Below, piece after piece: positions 47,360 to 57,812 of a stretch of DNA of 64,000 bases (positions are counted from its first letter, which is position 1; every line of letters starts with the position of its first letter). This DNA comes from Pontixanthobacter aestiaquae (GTDB lineage: Bacteria; Pseudomonadota; Alphaproteobacteria; Sphingomonadales; Sphingomonadaceae), in the NCBI RefSeq assembly GCF_009827455.1, contig NZ_WTYZ01000001.1:2489001-2553000 (forward strand), read 5' to 3'. Under the pieces are notes generated by a model. It had not been told where the DNA came from. It searched no databases and was given only the letters and a program-made list of their open reading frames with translations. The translations under genes were made by a program, and so were the position numbers.

Positions 47360-48820
47360 TTAGCCTTCGCAATTCTCGCGAACGAAATTGTCGATCAGGC
47401 GAACGCCATATCCGGTCGCCCCTTTGCCGTGGGTCGGGCCGGGTTTGTCGGACCAAACTGTGCCCGCAATATCGCAGTGCGCCCACGGTGTATCGTTCAT
47501 GATAAAACGCTGAAGGAATTGCGCAGCTGTAATCGAGCCTGCGCCTTTACCTCCAATATTCTGCATATCCGCGATCGGGCTATCGATTTGCTTGTCATAG
47601 GCCGGGCTGAGCGGGAGACGCCAGAGCTTGTCGCCGCTGCTTTTACCTGAGGCCAAAAGCTTGTCGGACAGATCATCATTGTTCGAAAACAGTCCGCCGT
47701 GCTCATTGCCGAGCGAGACGATGATTGCGCCGGTCAGCGTGGCAAAATCGACGATTTGCTTCGGTTCAAACTCCGTCTGCGTCCAGTGCAATGCATCGCA
47801 CAATACCAAGCGGCCCTCGGCATCGGTGTTGAGAATTTCGATGGTTTGGCCAGACATGGATTTCACGACGTCCCCCGGGCGTTGTGCTTTGCCGTCCGGC
47901 ATGTTTTCGACCAGCCCGACGACGCCGACCACGTTCGCTTTCGCTTTACGCTTCACAATCGCCAGCATTGCGCCCACGACCGCGCCGGAACCGCCCATGT
48001 CCCATTTCATATCGCCCATGCCGGGGCCCGGCTTCAGCGAGATACCGCCGGTGTCGAACGTCACGCCTTTGCCCACAAATGCGGTTGGTTTGTCGCCCTT
48101 ATCACCGCCATTCCAACGGATTGCGAGAATGCGTGAAGGCTGCTCCGAACCGATGCCCACGCCGAGCAACGCGCCCATGCCCAGCTCTTCCATCTGGTCA
48201 TCATCCAGCACAATCAATTCCGCACCGGTACCAGCGAATTTTTCTTCGCAGCGCTCAACGAAACTGACCGGATAAAGAACATTGGCCGGTTCCGCTACGA
48301 GATCGCGTGTGAACTCGACGCCTTCTGCAACCGCCGCCGCGTCTGCCCATGCGGTTTCAGTGCCTTCGGGTGCGCCAACGACGGTCACGCTCTCGAGCGA
48401 GATTTTCTGCTCTTCTTTCAGCTTGGTCCGGTACAGATCGTGCCGCCAACCGCGAAGGCGCAGGCCTAGCAAGACCGAAGCAGCAGCGCCACCGTCCAAA
48501 CCGCTATCCGACAGGTCGAGCACCAGCGAAGTCTCGCCCGATGTCAGATATTTCGTAGTCAGAGCTGCTCCGGCTTTTTCCAGATTGGCCGTCCGCGCAT
48601 CGTCGTCCGCCTTGCCCGCACCGGCGATAGCCACACGGACAACCGCACCATCACGCTCCACAAAACCTTCAAAACATTGCCCTGCATTGCCTTTGAAGCG
48701 CGCAGCTTTGGCGCCTTCAACCAGCGATTTCTCTAGACCGGCAGGTGTCGCGCCTTTATCAGCAATATGCGCTACAAGGCGCGCGTCTGAGGGCTGGGTA
48801 TCACTAAATTTGAACTGCAT
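47360..48820 (-). CDS. pepA: Leucyl aminopeptidase (M17)
   Basis: 486 residues. Metal-site motifs are VGKGVTFDTGGISLKPG and NTDAEGRLVLCDAL. It removes N-terminal residues from peptides with two metal ions and forms hexamers. ATG 48820 has TTGGAG upstream. It heads the row pepA, DUF2256, holC. Divergent from lptD. Confidence 0.96.
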   Translation of the reverse strand: MQFKFSDTQPSDARLVAHIADKGATPAGLEKSLVEGAKAARFKGNAGQCFEGFVERDGAVVRVAIAGAGKADDDARTANLEKAGAALTTKYLTSGETSLVLDLSDSGLDGGAAASVLLGLRLRGWRHDLYRTKLKEEQKISLESVTVVGAPEGTETAWADAAAVAEGVEFTRDLVAEPANVLYPVSFVERCEEKFAGTGAELIVLDDDQMEELGMGALLGVGIGSEQPSRILAIRWNGGDKGDKPTAFVGKGVTFDTGGISLKPGPGMGDMKWDMGGSGAVVGAMLAIVKRKAKANVVGVVGLVENMPDGKAQRPGDVVKSMSGQTIEILNTDAEGRLVLCDALHWTQTEFEPKQIVDFATLTGAIIVSLGNEHGGLFSNNDDLSDKLLASGKSSGDKLWRLPLSPAYDKQIDSPIADMQNIGGKGAGSITAAQFLQRFIMNDTPWAHCDIAGTVWSDKPGPTHGKGATGYGVRLIDNFVRENCEG

Positions 48821-48933
48821 GGGATCTCCAAAAACTCTGTTCTGCTACGCATTTAGCGCCTGATTGTGGCTGATGCACGATGGCACCAAGGATTGGAATT
48901 GCGATTACGCGCGGGCGGTGCGATAGGCAAGCC

Positions 48934-51249
48934 ATGCCTCCGCTGCCTGACTCGCCGCTACATCAGCTCTTTACACGAGGAATCGTTCCGACAGGTAAGC
49001 TGGCGGGCATCGCCGCTGCATTGTCACTAGGCACAGCAAGCACAGCTTATGCTCAAGATGAGGCTGCAATGGCGCCGGATGTCGTCGAACCCGCAGACAA
49101 GTCCGAAACACCCATCGGCGCGCCGTCAAATCCGACAGCCGCCGGACGAGAGATCGATTTTGAAGCCAATGAGCTGGCGTATGATTCAGAGAATGATATC
49201 GTTACGGCTTCGGGCAACGTCATTCTGCGTAGCGAGGACCAGTCGGTTCGCGCGCAACAAGTCACGTGGAATCGCAGGACGGGCCAAATCGTTGCATCGG
49301 GCGATGTTCGCTTCGTCGATGAAGAAGGCAACCAGCTTTACACCAGCCGGATCGAGCTGACCGACAAATTCGAAGCAGGCGCAATGGAAGAATTGCTTCT
49401 CGCTCTGCGCGAAGGCGGGCGATTGGCAGCGCGCGGCGGTGCGCGGCAGGACGATGGGTCGATTATCCTGACCGATGCAGCCTATAGCGCTTGCGCCGTC
49501 GTCGATCCGGAGAATTGCAATAAAGACCCGAGTTGGCGGATCACCGCAGACCGCGTCACCTATTCGCCAAAAGACAGCCAGATCCGCTTCAAAGGTGCCT
49601 ATCTGGAACTCTTCGGCGCACGCCTGCTGCCCCTACCCGGCCTTGCCATCCGTGCAGACGGAGCCGCCGTTTCGGGCGTCACGGTGCCCAATCTGCGTGT
49701 GTCGGAATCCAACGGTGTCGAGGTTCAAGCGGGATATTACTGGCGGCTGGCCGACAATAAGGATCTGACGGCGGAAGCCTATGTCTTTTCCGAAGCCCCG
49801 CCGATGGTGTCTGCACAATGGCGGCATCTGACCGACAAGGGCGCGTACCAGATCACTGGTTATGCAACCAGCAGTCGCCGGATCGGTATTCTTGGCGATG
49901 CGCCCACCGCACAGAATGATCTGCGCGGTTATGTTTTTGCCAACGGCAAATTCCAGTTCACGCCCAAATGGAGCGTCACCGGATCGGTCCGGCTTGCGAC
50001 CGACCGCACTTTCCTGCGCCGGTATGATATCAGCCGCGAGGACCGTCTGCGCTCGACCGTTAACGTAGAGCGGATTTCGGACACATCCTATTTCTCTCTC
50101 GCCGGATGGGCGACGCAAACGCTGCGGGTGAATGCAGAGCAAGGCCAAGTGCCATTTGCCCTTCCTGTGCTCGATTATCGTAAGAGATTTACTGACCCGA
50201 CCGGGCTCGGCGGGACGCTTGAGCTTCAGGCCAACACGCTCGCGATAACCCGCAATGAAGGTCAAAATACCCAGCGCGCTTTCGCCGGTGCGCGCTGGGA
50301 TTTGCGCAAGCTGACCAATCTCGGCCAGGTTGTAACACTCACCGGCTTGGTGCGCGGTGATGTCTATCATAGCGACAACAATAATCTGACCGAGACCGCT
50401 GTTTATCGCGGCAATCCGGGTTGGCAGACACGCGGTATCGCGCTGGGCGCAATCGATATGCAGTGGCCTTTCGTGGGCGAAGCCCTCGGCGGAACACAGG
50501 TATTCACACCGCGAGTCCAGATCGTCGCCAGCCCGCCAATCCGCAATCTCGCTGTTCCCAATGAAGACGCCCGCGCGATTGATCTTGAGGATTCCAACCT
50601 CTTCGCGCTCAATCGTTTCCCCGGATATGACAGGGTCGAGGACGGGGTCCGCGTCACGTATGGCTTCGATTGGGAATTACAGCGCCCCGGCTGGCGCGCC
50701 AAGGCAACCTTCGGGCAATCTTACCGCCTGGACAAAGATCAGGACATACTGGTCGATGGGACTGGCTTGAGCGAGCGCGTGTCCGACTTCGTTGGGCGGA
50801 CCGAAGTCCGCTATCGCAACTTCCTTCAACTCACGCACCGCTACCGATTGGACAAAGACAATTTCGCCGTCCGCCGGAACGAATTTGACGCGACTGTGGG
50901 CACCAAGCGTACTTATGCCGAAATCGGCTATCTACGCCTCAACCGCGATATCGCGGCGGGGATCGAAGATTTGCAGGACCGTGAAGAGCTACGCGTCGCA
51001 ACACGCGTCGCGTTTGCGAAATATTGGTCCCTTTTCGGCTCCGGTGTTATCAACCTGACCAATTTTGACGAGGATCCGACATTGACCTCGGACGGTTTCG
51101 AGCCTGTGCGTACCCGGCTCGGTGTCGCCTATCAGGACGACTGTCTCGAAATGGGCTTAACTTGGCGGCGCGATTATGTGTCCTCGGGCGATGCCCAGCG
51201 CGGTAACACATTCCAGTTCTATTTCTCGCTGCGAAATCTCGGATTCTAA
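48934..51249 (+). CDS. lptD: LPS-assembly outer-membrane protein LptD
   Basis: 771 residues from ATG 48934 (AGGCAAG upstream; an ATG 54 bases earlier is in frame but adds non-signal sequence). A signal peptide ends near TAYAQ. An OstA-type periplasmic domain (VTASGNVILRSEDQSVRAQQ, IVASGDVRFVDEEGN) precedes the barrel. Cysteines in YSACAVVDPENC and YQDDCLEMGLTW fit the disulfides that join the two domains. It inserts LPS into the outer leaflet. First gene of the operon with surA, pdxA and rsmA. Confidence 0.95.
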   Translation: MPPLPDSPLHQLFTRGIVPTGKLAGIAAALSLGTASTAYAQDEAAMAPDVVEPADKSETPIGAPSNPTAAGREIDFEANELAYDSENDIVTASGNVILRSEDQSVRAQQVTWNRRTGQIVASGDVRFVDEEGNQLYTSRIELTDKFEAGAMEELLLALREGGRLAARGGARQDDGSIILTDAAYSACAVVDPENCNKDPSWRITADRVTYSPKDSQIRFKGAYLELFGARLLPLPGLAIRADGAAVSGVTVPNLRVSESNGVEVQAGYYWRLADNKDLTAEAYVFSEAPPMVSAQWRHLTDKGAYQITGYATSSRRIGILGDAPTAQNDLRGYVFANGKFQFTPKWSVTGSVRLATDRTFLRRYDISREDRLRSTVNVERISDTSYFSLAGWATQTLRVNAEQGQVPFALPVLDYRKRFTDPTGLGGTLELQANTLAITRNEGQNTQRAFAGARWDLRKLTNLGQVVTLTGLVRGDVYHSDNNNLTETAVYRGNPGWQTRGIALGAIDMQWPFVGEALGGTQVFTPRVQIVASPPIRNLAVPNEDARAIDLEDSNLFALNRFPGYDRVEDGVRVTYGFDWELQRPGWRAKATFGQSYRLDKDQDILVDGTGLSERVSDFVGRTEVRYRNFLQLTHRYRLDKDNFAVRRNEFDATVGTKRTYAEIGYLRLNRDIAAGIEDLQDREELRVATRVAFAKYWSLFGSGVINLTNFDEDPTLTSDGFEPVRTRLGVAYQDDCLEMGLTWRRDYVSSGDAQRGNTFQFYFSLRNLGF

Positions 51250-51418
51250 GTTGGCAAGCGCGTCACCTGATATCGTGCGCCATGTCATTGGCAACGCGCC
51301 GCAAACCGGCTATCCGGCGCAGCAATACCTTAGGTCACTCATGTTTGGTTAAGCCAGATTGTGGTCCAACCGATAGAACCCAAGGCGCAAATAACCGCGC
51401 CGTAAACGGATTATACAT

Positions 51419-52771
51419 GTGATTTATAAGAATTTTCCCAAAGTTTTTGGCGCAGTAGCGACAGCCGCGATGGCAATCAGCCCGATTGCTCTTCAAGCGC
51501 AAACGGCTGCAGATGCAGGCGCCGGATTGACCGGGGGCATCAGCATTCCGGACAACATCTCAATTCTTCAGCAGAATGATCCGAACAACCGTTCGGCGTC
51601 GGCTGTGGTAAACGGTTCGATCATTACCGGAACCGATCTGGACCACCGTGTTGCACTGCTTGTAGCAGCTTCCCAGGGCGAATTACCACCCGAAGAGCTG
51701 AAGCGTGTGCGGATGCAGGTTTTCCGCAATCTGATTGATGAAACGCTGCAAATCCAGGAAGCAACCGCTCAGGAAGTTCCGGTGACCGACGCGGAAGTAA
51801 ACCAGCGCTATGCTCAGGTCGCGGCACAGAATTTCGGCACAGACCCCGGCAAAATGGACACCTATCTGCTGGGTATCGGGTCTTCACCCGCTTCGCTCAA
51901 ACGCCAGATACGCGGCGAAATTGCCTGGAACAACGTGATCCGCCGTAATGTCGCGCCATTCGTCAATATTTCCGAGGAAGAAGTGCGCGAGGAACTGGCT
52001 CGGCGGGAGGCTGAAAAAGGCACTGAAGAATACCGCATTGGCGAAATCTATCTCAGTGCGACCCCGGAAACGCAGCAGGCAGCTTTGCAGAATGCCCAGC
52101 AGATTGTGCAGCAGCTTGAGCAAGGTGGCAGCTTCGTCGCCTATGCACGGCAATTCTCCGAATCGTCCAGCGCTGCACGCGGCGGTGATCTCGGCTTTGT
52201 ACGCCTCAATACCCTACCAGCAGCGATGGCCGAAGCAGCACGTCAGATGCAGCCTGGCCAGCTGGTTGGTCCATTCGAAATTCCTGGCGGTTTGATGATC
52301 ATGCTTTTGATTGACAAGCGTCAGATCGGGATGGCTGATCCGCGCGATGCAATGCTCAATTTGAAGCAAATATCTATTGGTTTTCCAGCGGACGTTGATC
52401 AGGCAACTGTCGATGCACGCGTAGCGACTTTTACCAACACACTCCAATCAATGCGCGGTTGCGGCGACGCAGAAGCAGTTGCAGCAACCATTGACGCAGA
52501 GGTCGTCGCAAGCGACATTCGCGCGCGGGCGCTGCCTGAGCAGATGCAGGGTGCATTGCTCAGTATGCAAATCGGTCAGATAACGGCCCCATTTGGTTCT
52601 GCGCAGGATGGTGTGCGTGTACTGATGCTCTGTGGCCGCGATGACCCCGAGCAAGTCAGCGGAGCTGACTTCGAAACGGTCATGCGCGAGAAAGAAGAAG
52701 AGCGAATTGAAAAGCGCGCGCAGCGTTACCTGCGCGATCTGCGCAACGATGCCTATATTGAGTACAATTGA
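51419..52771 (+). CDS. surA: SurA-like periplasmic chaperone and peptidyl-prolyl isomerase
   Basis: 450 residues from GTG 51419. Signal peptide FGAVATAAMAISPIALQAQ; a SurA N-terminal chaperone region (VVNGSIITGTDLDHRVALLV, RNLIDETLQIQEA); one parvulin domain (GGDLGFVRLNTLPAAMAEA, QLVGPFEIPGGLMIMLL). It escorts barrel proteins, LptD included, so the gene order makes sense. Only one clear parvulin domain is seen. Confidence 0.93.
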   Translation: MIYKNFPKVFGAVATAAMAISPIALQAQTAADAGAGLTGGISIPDNISILQQNDPNNRSASAVVNGSIITGTDLDHRVALLVAASQGELPPEELKRVRMQVFRNLIDETLQIQEATAQEVPVTDAEVNQRYAQVAAQNFGTDPGKMDTYLLGIGSSPASLKRQIRGEIAWNNVIRRNVAPFVNISEEEVREELARREAEKGTEEYRIGEIYLSATPETQQAALQNAQQIVQQLEQGGSFVAYARQFSESSSAARGGDLGFVRLNTLPAAMAEAARQMQPGQLVGPFEIPGGLMIMLLIDKRQIGMADPRDAMLNLKQISIGFPADVDQATVDARVATFTNTLQSMRGCGDAEAVAATIDAEVVASDIRARALPEQMQGALLSMQIGQITAPFGSAQDGVRVLMLCGRDDPEQVSGADFETVMREKEEERIEKRAQRYLRDLRNDAYIEYN

Positions 52772-53772
52772 GCGCTAACCCGCTCCCGCTGGCCGTCTCG
52801 CTGGGCGATCCTGCGGGTATCGGGCCGGAGCTTATTGCCCGCATCTGGCAAGACAGGCGCGATTTACTCGAGCACCAAACGCCGTTCTTCGTGGTCGGCG
52901 GAGCTTCGGTGCTCGACGAAATTCTCGGGACACAGGCGACAGCGATCATTGGCGATCCAGCAGAAGCAACGGCGGTGTTCGGCGATCATTTGCCGGTTCT
53001 AAGCGAAGAGACATCCGACTACCGCCCGGGGCAGCCTGACGATGAGGGTGCAGCGCTGGCCCTCCATTCGCTGGCAGACGCAACGCGTCACGCGCTGCTC
53101 GGCACAGCATCGGCAGTCGTTACGGCGCCTGTGGCCAAAGCACAGCTCGCCAGAGTGGGTTTCGAATATCCCGGGCAGACAGAATTTCTCGCCGACGTAT
53201 GCGGCCTGAATGCCGATGACGCAGTCATGATGCTTGCCGGCCCGAGCCTGAGAGCGGTTCCCTTGACCGTTCATGTAGCATTGGCGGATGTGGCTGCCTT
53301 GCTCACAACCGAACTGATCCAGCATAAGGCGCGTATCACCGCCGCCGCATTGCGCCGCGACTTCGGAATCGCGAACCCGCGCATAGCGATTACCGGCCTC
53401 AATCCGCATGCCAGTGAGGACGGGAAATTCGGCAGTGAAGAGCGCGAGATTATTGCACCAGCGATTGAGGCGCTGCGCGACGAAGGGCTGGATGTAACCG
53501 GTCCGCACCCTGCCGATGCTGTGTTCTCGCCGCGCGCCCGAGAGGGCTATGATGCTGCCCTGTGCATGTATCATGATCAGGCGCTCATTCCTGTCAAAGC
53601 GCTGGATTTCGATCAAGGCGTCAATGTCACGCTGGGTTTGCCGATCATCCGCACCTCACCCGATCATGGAACCGCGTTCGATATCGCCGGTAAAGATATT
53701 GCCGATCCCGGCGCAATGATCGCAGCGATCAAAATGGCAAGCGAATGTGCTGCTCGCCGTGCTGATGCCTGA
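52768..53772 (+). CDS. pdxA: 4-hydroxythreonine-4-phosphate dehydrogenase
   Basis: 334 residues. TTG 52768 overlaps the surA stop (TTGA). [15 protein letters not shown] opens the protein, and the metal-binding part is [15 protein letters not shown] and [16 protein letters not shown]. It oxidises 4-phosphohydroxy-threonine in pyridoxal phosphate synthesis. The order surA-pdxA-rsmA is the classical proteobacterial one. Confidence 0.96.
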   Translation: MSANPLPLAVSLGDPAGIGPELIARIWQDRRDLLEHQTPFFVVGGASVLDEILGTQATAIIGDPAEATAVFGDHLPVLSEETSDYRPGQPDDEGAALALHSLADATRHALLGTASAVVTAPVAKAQLARVGFEYPGQTEFLADVCGLNADDAVMMLAGPSLRAVPLTVHVALADVAALLTTELIQHKARITAAALRRDFGIANPRIAITGLNPHASEDGKFGSEEREIIAPAIEALRDEGLDVTGPHPADAVFSPRAREGYDAALCMYHDQALIPVKALDFDQGVNVTLGLPIIRTSPDHGTAFDIAGKDIADPGAMIAAIKMASECAARRADA

Positions 53773-54586
53773 CCTTCCCCCCTTACGCGAAGTGATCGCA
53801 CGCCACGGCCTCAGCGCGTCCAAAGCGCTTGGTCAGAACTTTCTGTTTGACGAGCAATTGCTCGGCCGGATCGCTGCCATTCCTGGCGATCTCGATGGCC
53901 AGGCAGTGCTCGAGATCGGCCCAGGCCCCGGAGGCCTGACCCGCGCATTATTGAGAGCCGGAGCACGCGTCACGGCAATCGAGATGGACGAGCGCTGTCT
54001 GCCCGCGCTTGCGGAACTAGGGGAAGCGTTCCCCGGTCAACTCACCGTGATACGTGGCGATGCGATGAAGCTCGATCATGCTGAGTTGATGGACGAGCCT
54101 TTCCACGTCGTTGCAAACCTGCCCTACAATGTCGGCACCGCCCTGTTTGTGAACTGGCTGAGCGGTGAGAACTGGCCGCCGCAATGGCACTCGCTCACGC
54201 TCATGTTCCAGCAGGAAGTTGCTAAGCGTATAGTCGCACAGCCGGGCGGCGGTGCTTTCGGGCGCCTCGCAGTCCTCGCCCAATGGCGCAGCACTGCCAA
54301 GCTGGCAATGAAAGTCCACCGCAGCGCTTTCACCCCGCCTCCAAAAGTGATGAGCGCGATTGTGCATGTCGAGCCGGGCGATATGCCAAAAGGCGTTTCA
54401 GCAAAAGTTGTGGAGCAAGTTACAGGAGCAGCCTTTGGCCAACGCCGTAAGATGCTCCGCCAGAGTTTGAAAGGCGTACCGGGCGCATTGGATGCGTTGG
54501 CAAAGCTCGCAATCGACGAAAAGCGCCGGGCAGAAACGCTGAGCGTTGGTGAATTCGTTTCAATCGCTCGCGAACTATCCGGCTGA
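53765..54586 (+). CDS. rsmA: 16S rRNA (adenine1518-N6/adenine1519-N6) dimethyltransferase
   Basis: 273 residues from ATG 53765, eight bases inside pdxA. SAM motif [16 protein letters not shown], the early LGQNFLFDE and the catalytic NLPYNVGT are as in KsgA/RsmA. It dimethylates two adenines in the last 16S helix. Confidence 0.96.
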   Translation: MPDLPPLREVIARHGLSASKALGQNFLFDEQLLGRIAAIPGDLDGQAVLEIGPGPGGLTRALLRAGARVTAIEMDERCLPALAELGEAFPGQLTVIRGDAMKLDHAELMDEPFHVVANLPYNVGTALFVNWLSGENWPPQWHSLTLMFQQEVAKRIVAQPGGGAFGRLAVLAQWRSTAKLAMKVHRSAFTPPPKVMSAIVHVEPGDMPKGVSAKVVEQVTGAAFGQRRKMLRQSLKGVPGALDALAKLAIDEKRRAETLSVGEFVSIARELSG

Positions 54587-54594
54587 GCCGTAGT

Positions 54595-55365
54595 TCACGG
54601 CATATGGACGGCGCGGCGATAGAGATGCCATGTTGCATGGCCAAGCACCGGAAGCGCAATGAACAGCCCTATCAATGCGGGCAGCATGGCGATCACCAAC
54701 ACAATCACTACCAATGCGCCCCATACAAGCATCACGAACAGGTTCGATCTGACCATGCTGATGCTCGCGATAATCGCAGTGATGCAGTCCACGTCGCGGT
54801 CAATCAGCATGGGCAGGCTGACGACGGTGACGGAAAACAATCCCCACGCCAAAAGGCCGCCCGTGACCCCGCCCATGCCAAGCATGGCCAACCCGGCGGG
54901 ACTCAGCAATGTGGTAACAATATCGGCACCCATTCCGGCATTGGGTAGGAATATCAACGAGATCGCATGGGCGATGATGACCCAGAAACTAAATGCGACG
55001 AACACCAGGCCGCCCATCAGAATGATCTGTTCATCGCCGCGGCCATTGAGTGCGCCAAGAATGGGTTTCCATTCCATCGGGAGGTGCCTCTCGCGGCGGC
55101 GGCTCACTTCGTACAAACCGACGGCAATGAACGGCGCGACGATCGGAAATCCGGCAATAATCGGGATCAGCCAGGCTACTTCGCCCAAGCTGTTCACGCC
55201 GAAATAGAGCCCTAGCCCGACGCCAACATAAATCGCCGCAAAAAACAGTCCGAAAACCGGATGCTCGCGAAAATCGGCCCAACCGGCGGCGAGCGCATCG
55301 CCGAGATCTTTTAGTCTCAGATCATCCGCCACGACCGGCTTCGCCATTTGAGTTTGTACCATCAT
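54595..55365 (-). CDS. DUF2189 membrane protein
   Basis: 256 residues with about six hydrophobic segments. DLGDALAAGWADFREHPVFG at the start and GLYEVSRRRE are the DUF2189 hallmarks. Function unknown. ATG 55365 with GAGG upstream. Converges with rsmA with eight bases between stops. Confidence 0.85.
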   Translation of the reverse strand: MMVQTQMAKPVVADDLRLKDLGDALAAGWADFREHPVFGLFFAAIYVGVGLGLYFGVNSLGEVAWLIPIIAGFPIVAPFIAVGLYEVSRRRERHLPMEWKPILGALNGRGDEQIILMGGLVFVAFSFWVIIAHAISLIFLPNAGMGADIVTTLLSPAGLAMLGMGGVTGGLLAWGLFSVTVVSLPMLIDRDVDCITAIIASISMVRSNLFVMLVWGALVVIVLVIAMLPALIGLFIALPVLGHATWHLYRRAVHMP

Positions 55366-55447
55366 ATCCAGCCACCTCTCCTTGCTCGATATGCTTTGGA
55401 TTGTGCGCTATTCGACGAAAACGTTCAAGTCGGCCGCGCGCGGCTGC

Positions 55448-57547
55448 TCACCCAGCCTTCTTCACCAATCGCCATTGGTGCAGCAGAGGCTCGGTATACC
55501 CGCTGGGTTGCGACGCCCCTTCGAACACCAGATCGCAAGCGGCCTTAAAGGCAACCCCGTCCCAATTGTCCGTCATCGGTTCATATGTCGGGTCGCTAGC
55601 ATTCTGCGCATCGACTTTCACCGCCATGCGCTTCAGGCTGTCCATCACCTGATCCTGCGTACACACGCCATGGAGCAGCCAATTGGCCATATGCTGCGAT
55701 GAGATGCGCAGTGTCGCGCGGTCTTCCATCAAGCCGACATCGTTGATGTCGGGCACTTTGGAGCAGCCGACACCCGCGTCGATCCAGCGGACGACATAGC
55801 CGAGCAAGCCCTGCGCATTGTTATCGAGTTCCTCGCGTATCTCATCTTCGGACCAATTCACGCCATCGGAGAGTGGAATCGAAAGTAGCAGCTCAAGGCC
55901 CGGCACATCACCAAGGCTCTTCTGAACCTCGAACACATCCTTGTGGTGGTAATGCAGCGCGTGGAGCGTCGCAGCGGTCGGCGACGGAACCCAAGCGGTG
56001 TTGGCACCCGCGTCCAGATGCCCGATCTTCTCGCGCATCATCTGGGCCATCAGATCGGGCGCGGCCCACATGCCTTTGCCGATCTGGGCCTTGCCGGAAA
56101 GGCCGTGCTTCAGACCTATCCCGACGTTGCGCGCCTCATAAGCCTTGAGCCAATCGCTGTTCTTCATCGCGCCTTTGCGGACCATCGGGCCAGCTTGCAT
56201 CGACGTGTGAATTTCATCGCCAGTCCGGTCGAGGAAGCCAGTGTTGATAAATACGATCCGGTCCTTCACCGCATGGATGCACGCGCCAAGGTTGGCGCTG
56301 GTCCGGCGTTCCTCATCCATTACGCCGACCTTGATCGTATGGCGTTTCAGGCCGAGCAAATCCTCGACGGCATTGAACAGATTATTGGTGAAGGCGCATT
56401 CTTCCGGCCCATGCATTTTAGGCTTCACGATATAGATGCTGGCGTGTTTGGAGTTGCCGTATTTGGCTTTCCCCTCGACATCGAATGTGCTTATCGCGCT
56501 GGTAAATACCGCGTCCATAATGCCTTCGGGGATTTCACTGCCATCAGGCAGAATGATCGCAGGATTGGTCATTAAATGCCCGACATTGCGGACAAACATC
56601 AGGCTGCGGCCCGGTAGGCTATGCGCGCTTCCATCCGGCGCGGTGTAGTCTTTGTTTCCGGCCAGCTTACGCGTCAGTGTTTTACCGCCTTTCTGAAAAC
56701 TTTCCTCCAGATCACCACGGATCACGCCAAGCCAGTTGGTGTAGGCAAGCAGCTTATCCTCGGCATCCACCGCCGCAACAGAGTCCTCACAATCGGCAAT
56801 CGTAGTGAGCGCGCTTTCGAGAATAATGTCCGAGATACCAGCTTTGTCTGTCGACCCGATCGGGCTCTGGCGATTAAATTGAACTTCGATATGTAAGCCG
56901 TTGTTCTTGAACAACAGCCCCTTCTCGGTCTCGCCAACATACTGATTCTCGTCGATCAGCTTCCCGTCTTTCTCGTCCGCGAGATCAGCCCAGCTTTGAT
57001 CGACCAGTGGCAAGGCCTCATCCAGAAATTTGCGGCCCGCCGCAATCACCGCAGCGCCGCGTACGGGACAATATCCGGCTTGCTCCGCTCTAGGCGCATC
57101 CTCCAGCGCATCGGTTCCGTAAAATCCGTCATACAGACTGCCCCAGCGCGCATTGGCGGCGTTCAGCAGGAACCGCGCATTGAGGATCGGTACCACCAAT
57201 TGCGGCCCGGCCATTGTCGCGATCTCAGGATCGACATTCTGCGTGCCGATGGTGAAGTCGCCCGGTTCGGGGACAAGGTAACCGATGCTTTCAAGAAAGC
57301 CATGATACTCAGCGTGATTAAAATGCTGGCCACGCCGCTGGCGGTGCCATGAGTCGATCTCTTTCTGAAGCAACTCGCGTTTGGCCAGCAATTGGCGGTT
57401 GCGCGGTACGAAAGTCGCGAGGAGATCGGCGAAGCCGTTCCAGAACGCTTCCCCATCGCGGCCAAGCGGGGTCAGGACTTCGGTCTCAAGAAAGGTAGCC
57501 AGCTTGCGGTCGATGGTCAGTCCGGCACGGATCGCGGTGTCGCTCAT
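55448..57547 (-). CDS. glcB: Malate synthase G
   Basis: 699 residues, the large monomeric form. HSLPGRSLMFVRNVGHLMTN, KMHGPEECAFTNNLF and DRTGDEIHTSMQAGPM are signatures. It condenses glyoxylate with acetyl-CoA to malate. No isocitrate lyase or glycolate oxidase gene lies nearby. ATG 57547 with GAGGAAA. Confidence 0.97.
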   Translation of the reverse strand: MSDTAIRAGLTIDRKLATFLETEVLTPLGRDGEAFWNGFADLLATFVPRNRQLLAKRELLQKEIDSWHRQRRGQHFNHAEYHGFLESIGYLVPEPGDFTIGTQNVDPEIATMAGPQLVVPILNARFLLNAANARWGSLYDGFYGTDALEDAPRAEQAGYCPVRGAAVIAAGRKFLDEALPLVDQSWADLADEKDGKLIDENQYVGETEKGLLFKNNGLHIEVQFNRQSPIGSTDKAGISDIILESALTTIADCEDSVAAVDAEDKLLAYTNWLGVIRGDLEESFQKGGKTLTRKLAGNKDYTAPDGSAHSLPGRSLMFVRNVGHLMTNPAIILPDGSEIPEGIMDAVFTSAISTFDVEGKAKYGNSKHASIYIVKPKMHGPEECAFTNNLFNAVEDLLGLKRHTIKVGVMDEERRTSANLGACIHAVKDRIVFINTGFLDRTGDEIHTSMQAGPMVRKGAMKNSDWLKAYEARNVGIGLKHGLSGKAQIGKGMWAAPDLMAQMMREKIGHLDAGANTAWVPSPTAATLHALHYHHKDVFEVQKSLGDVPGLELLLSIPLSDGVNWSEDEIREELDNNAQGLLGYVVRWIDAGVGCSKVPDINDVGLMEDRATLRISSQHMANWLLHGVCTQDQVMDSLKRMAVKVDAQNASDPTYEPMTDNWDGVAFKAACDLVFEGASQPSGYTEPLLHQWRLVKKAG

Positions 57548-57663
57548 ATTTCCTCACAGATGTGCGCGCACAGCATTGGGCCGCGCGCATAGTTCAATCA
57601 AATTGGTCTGGGGAGGACGAGCGCGATATGGCGGGTTGGGTTGGGAATTGCAACACTCCAAGT

Positions 57664-57743
57664 CGTCATCCCCGCAAAAGCGGGGATCCAGACTGGAACA
57701 GTGTTCGACTTGGCTGTGGGTTCCCGCTTTCGCGGGAATGACG
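57664..57743. repeat. Family B intergenic palindrome, copy 2
   Basis: Left arm CGTCATCCCCGCAAAAGCGG, right arm CCGCTTTCGCGGGAATGACG, between glcB and the M20 gene. The right arm is identical to that of the copy in the atp operon, while the left arm has drifted. Confidence 0.9.
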
Positions 57744-57812
57744 AAGAAAGATAACGAAGTCAGAATAGCTTGGGGTTGGAAGCCGCTTCGCGCCAAGCTA
57801 GAGCGGTTTCAG

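Noticed and set aside
57381..57812. An N-terminal extension of the M20 hydrolase overlapping glcB
   Set aside because: It runs antisense through glcB and the palindrome and is not hydrolase-like; ATG 57813 fits the family.
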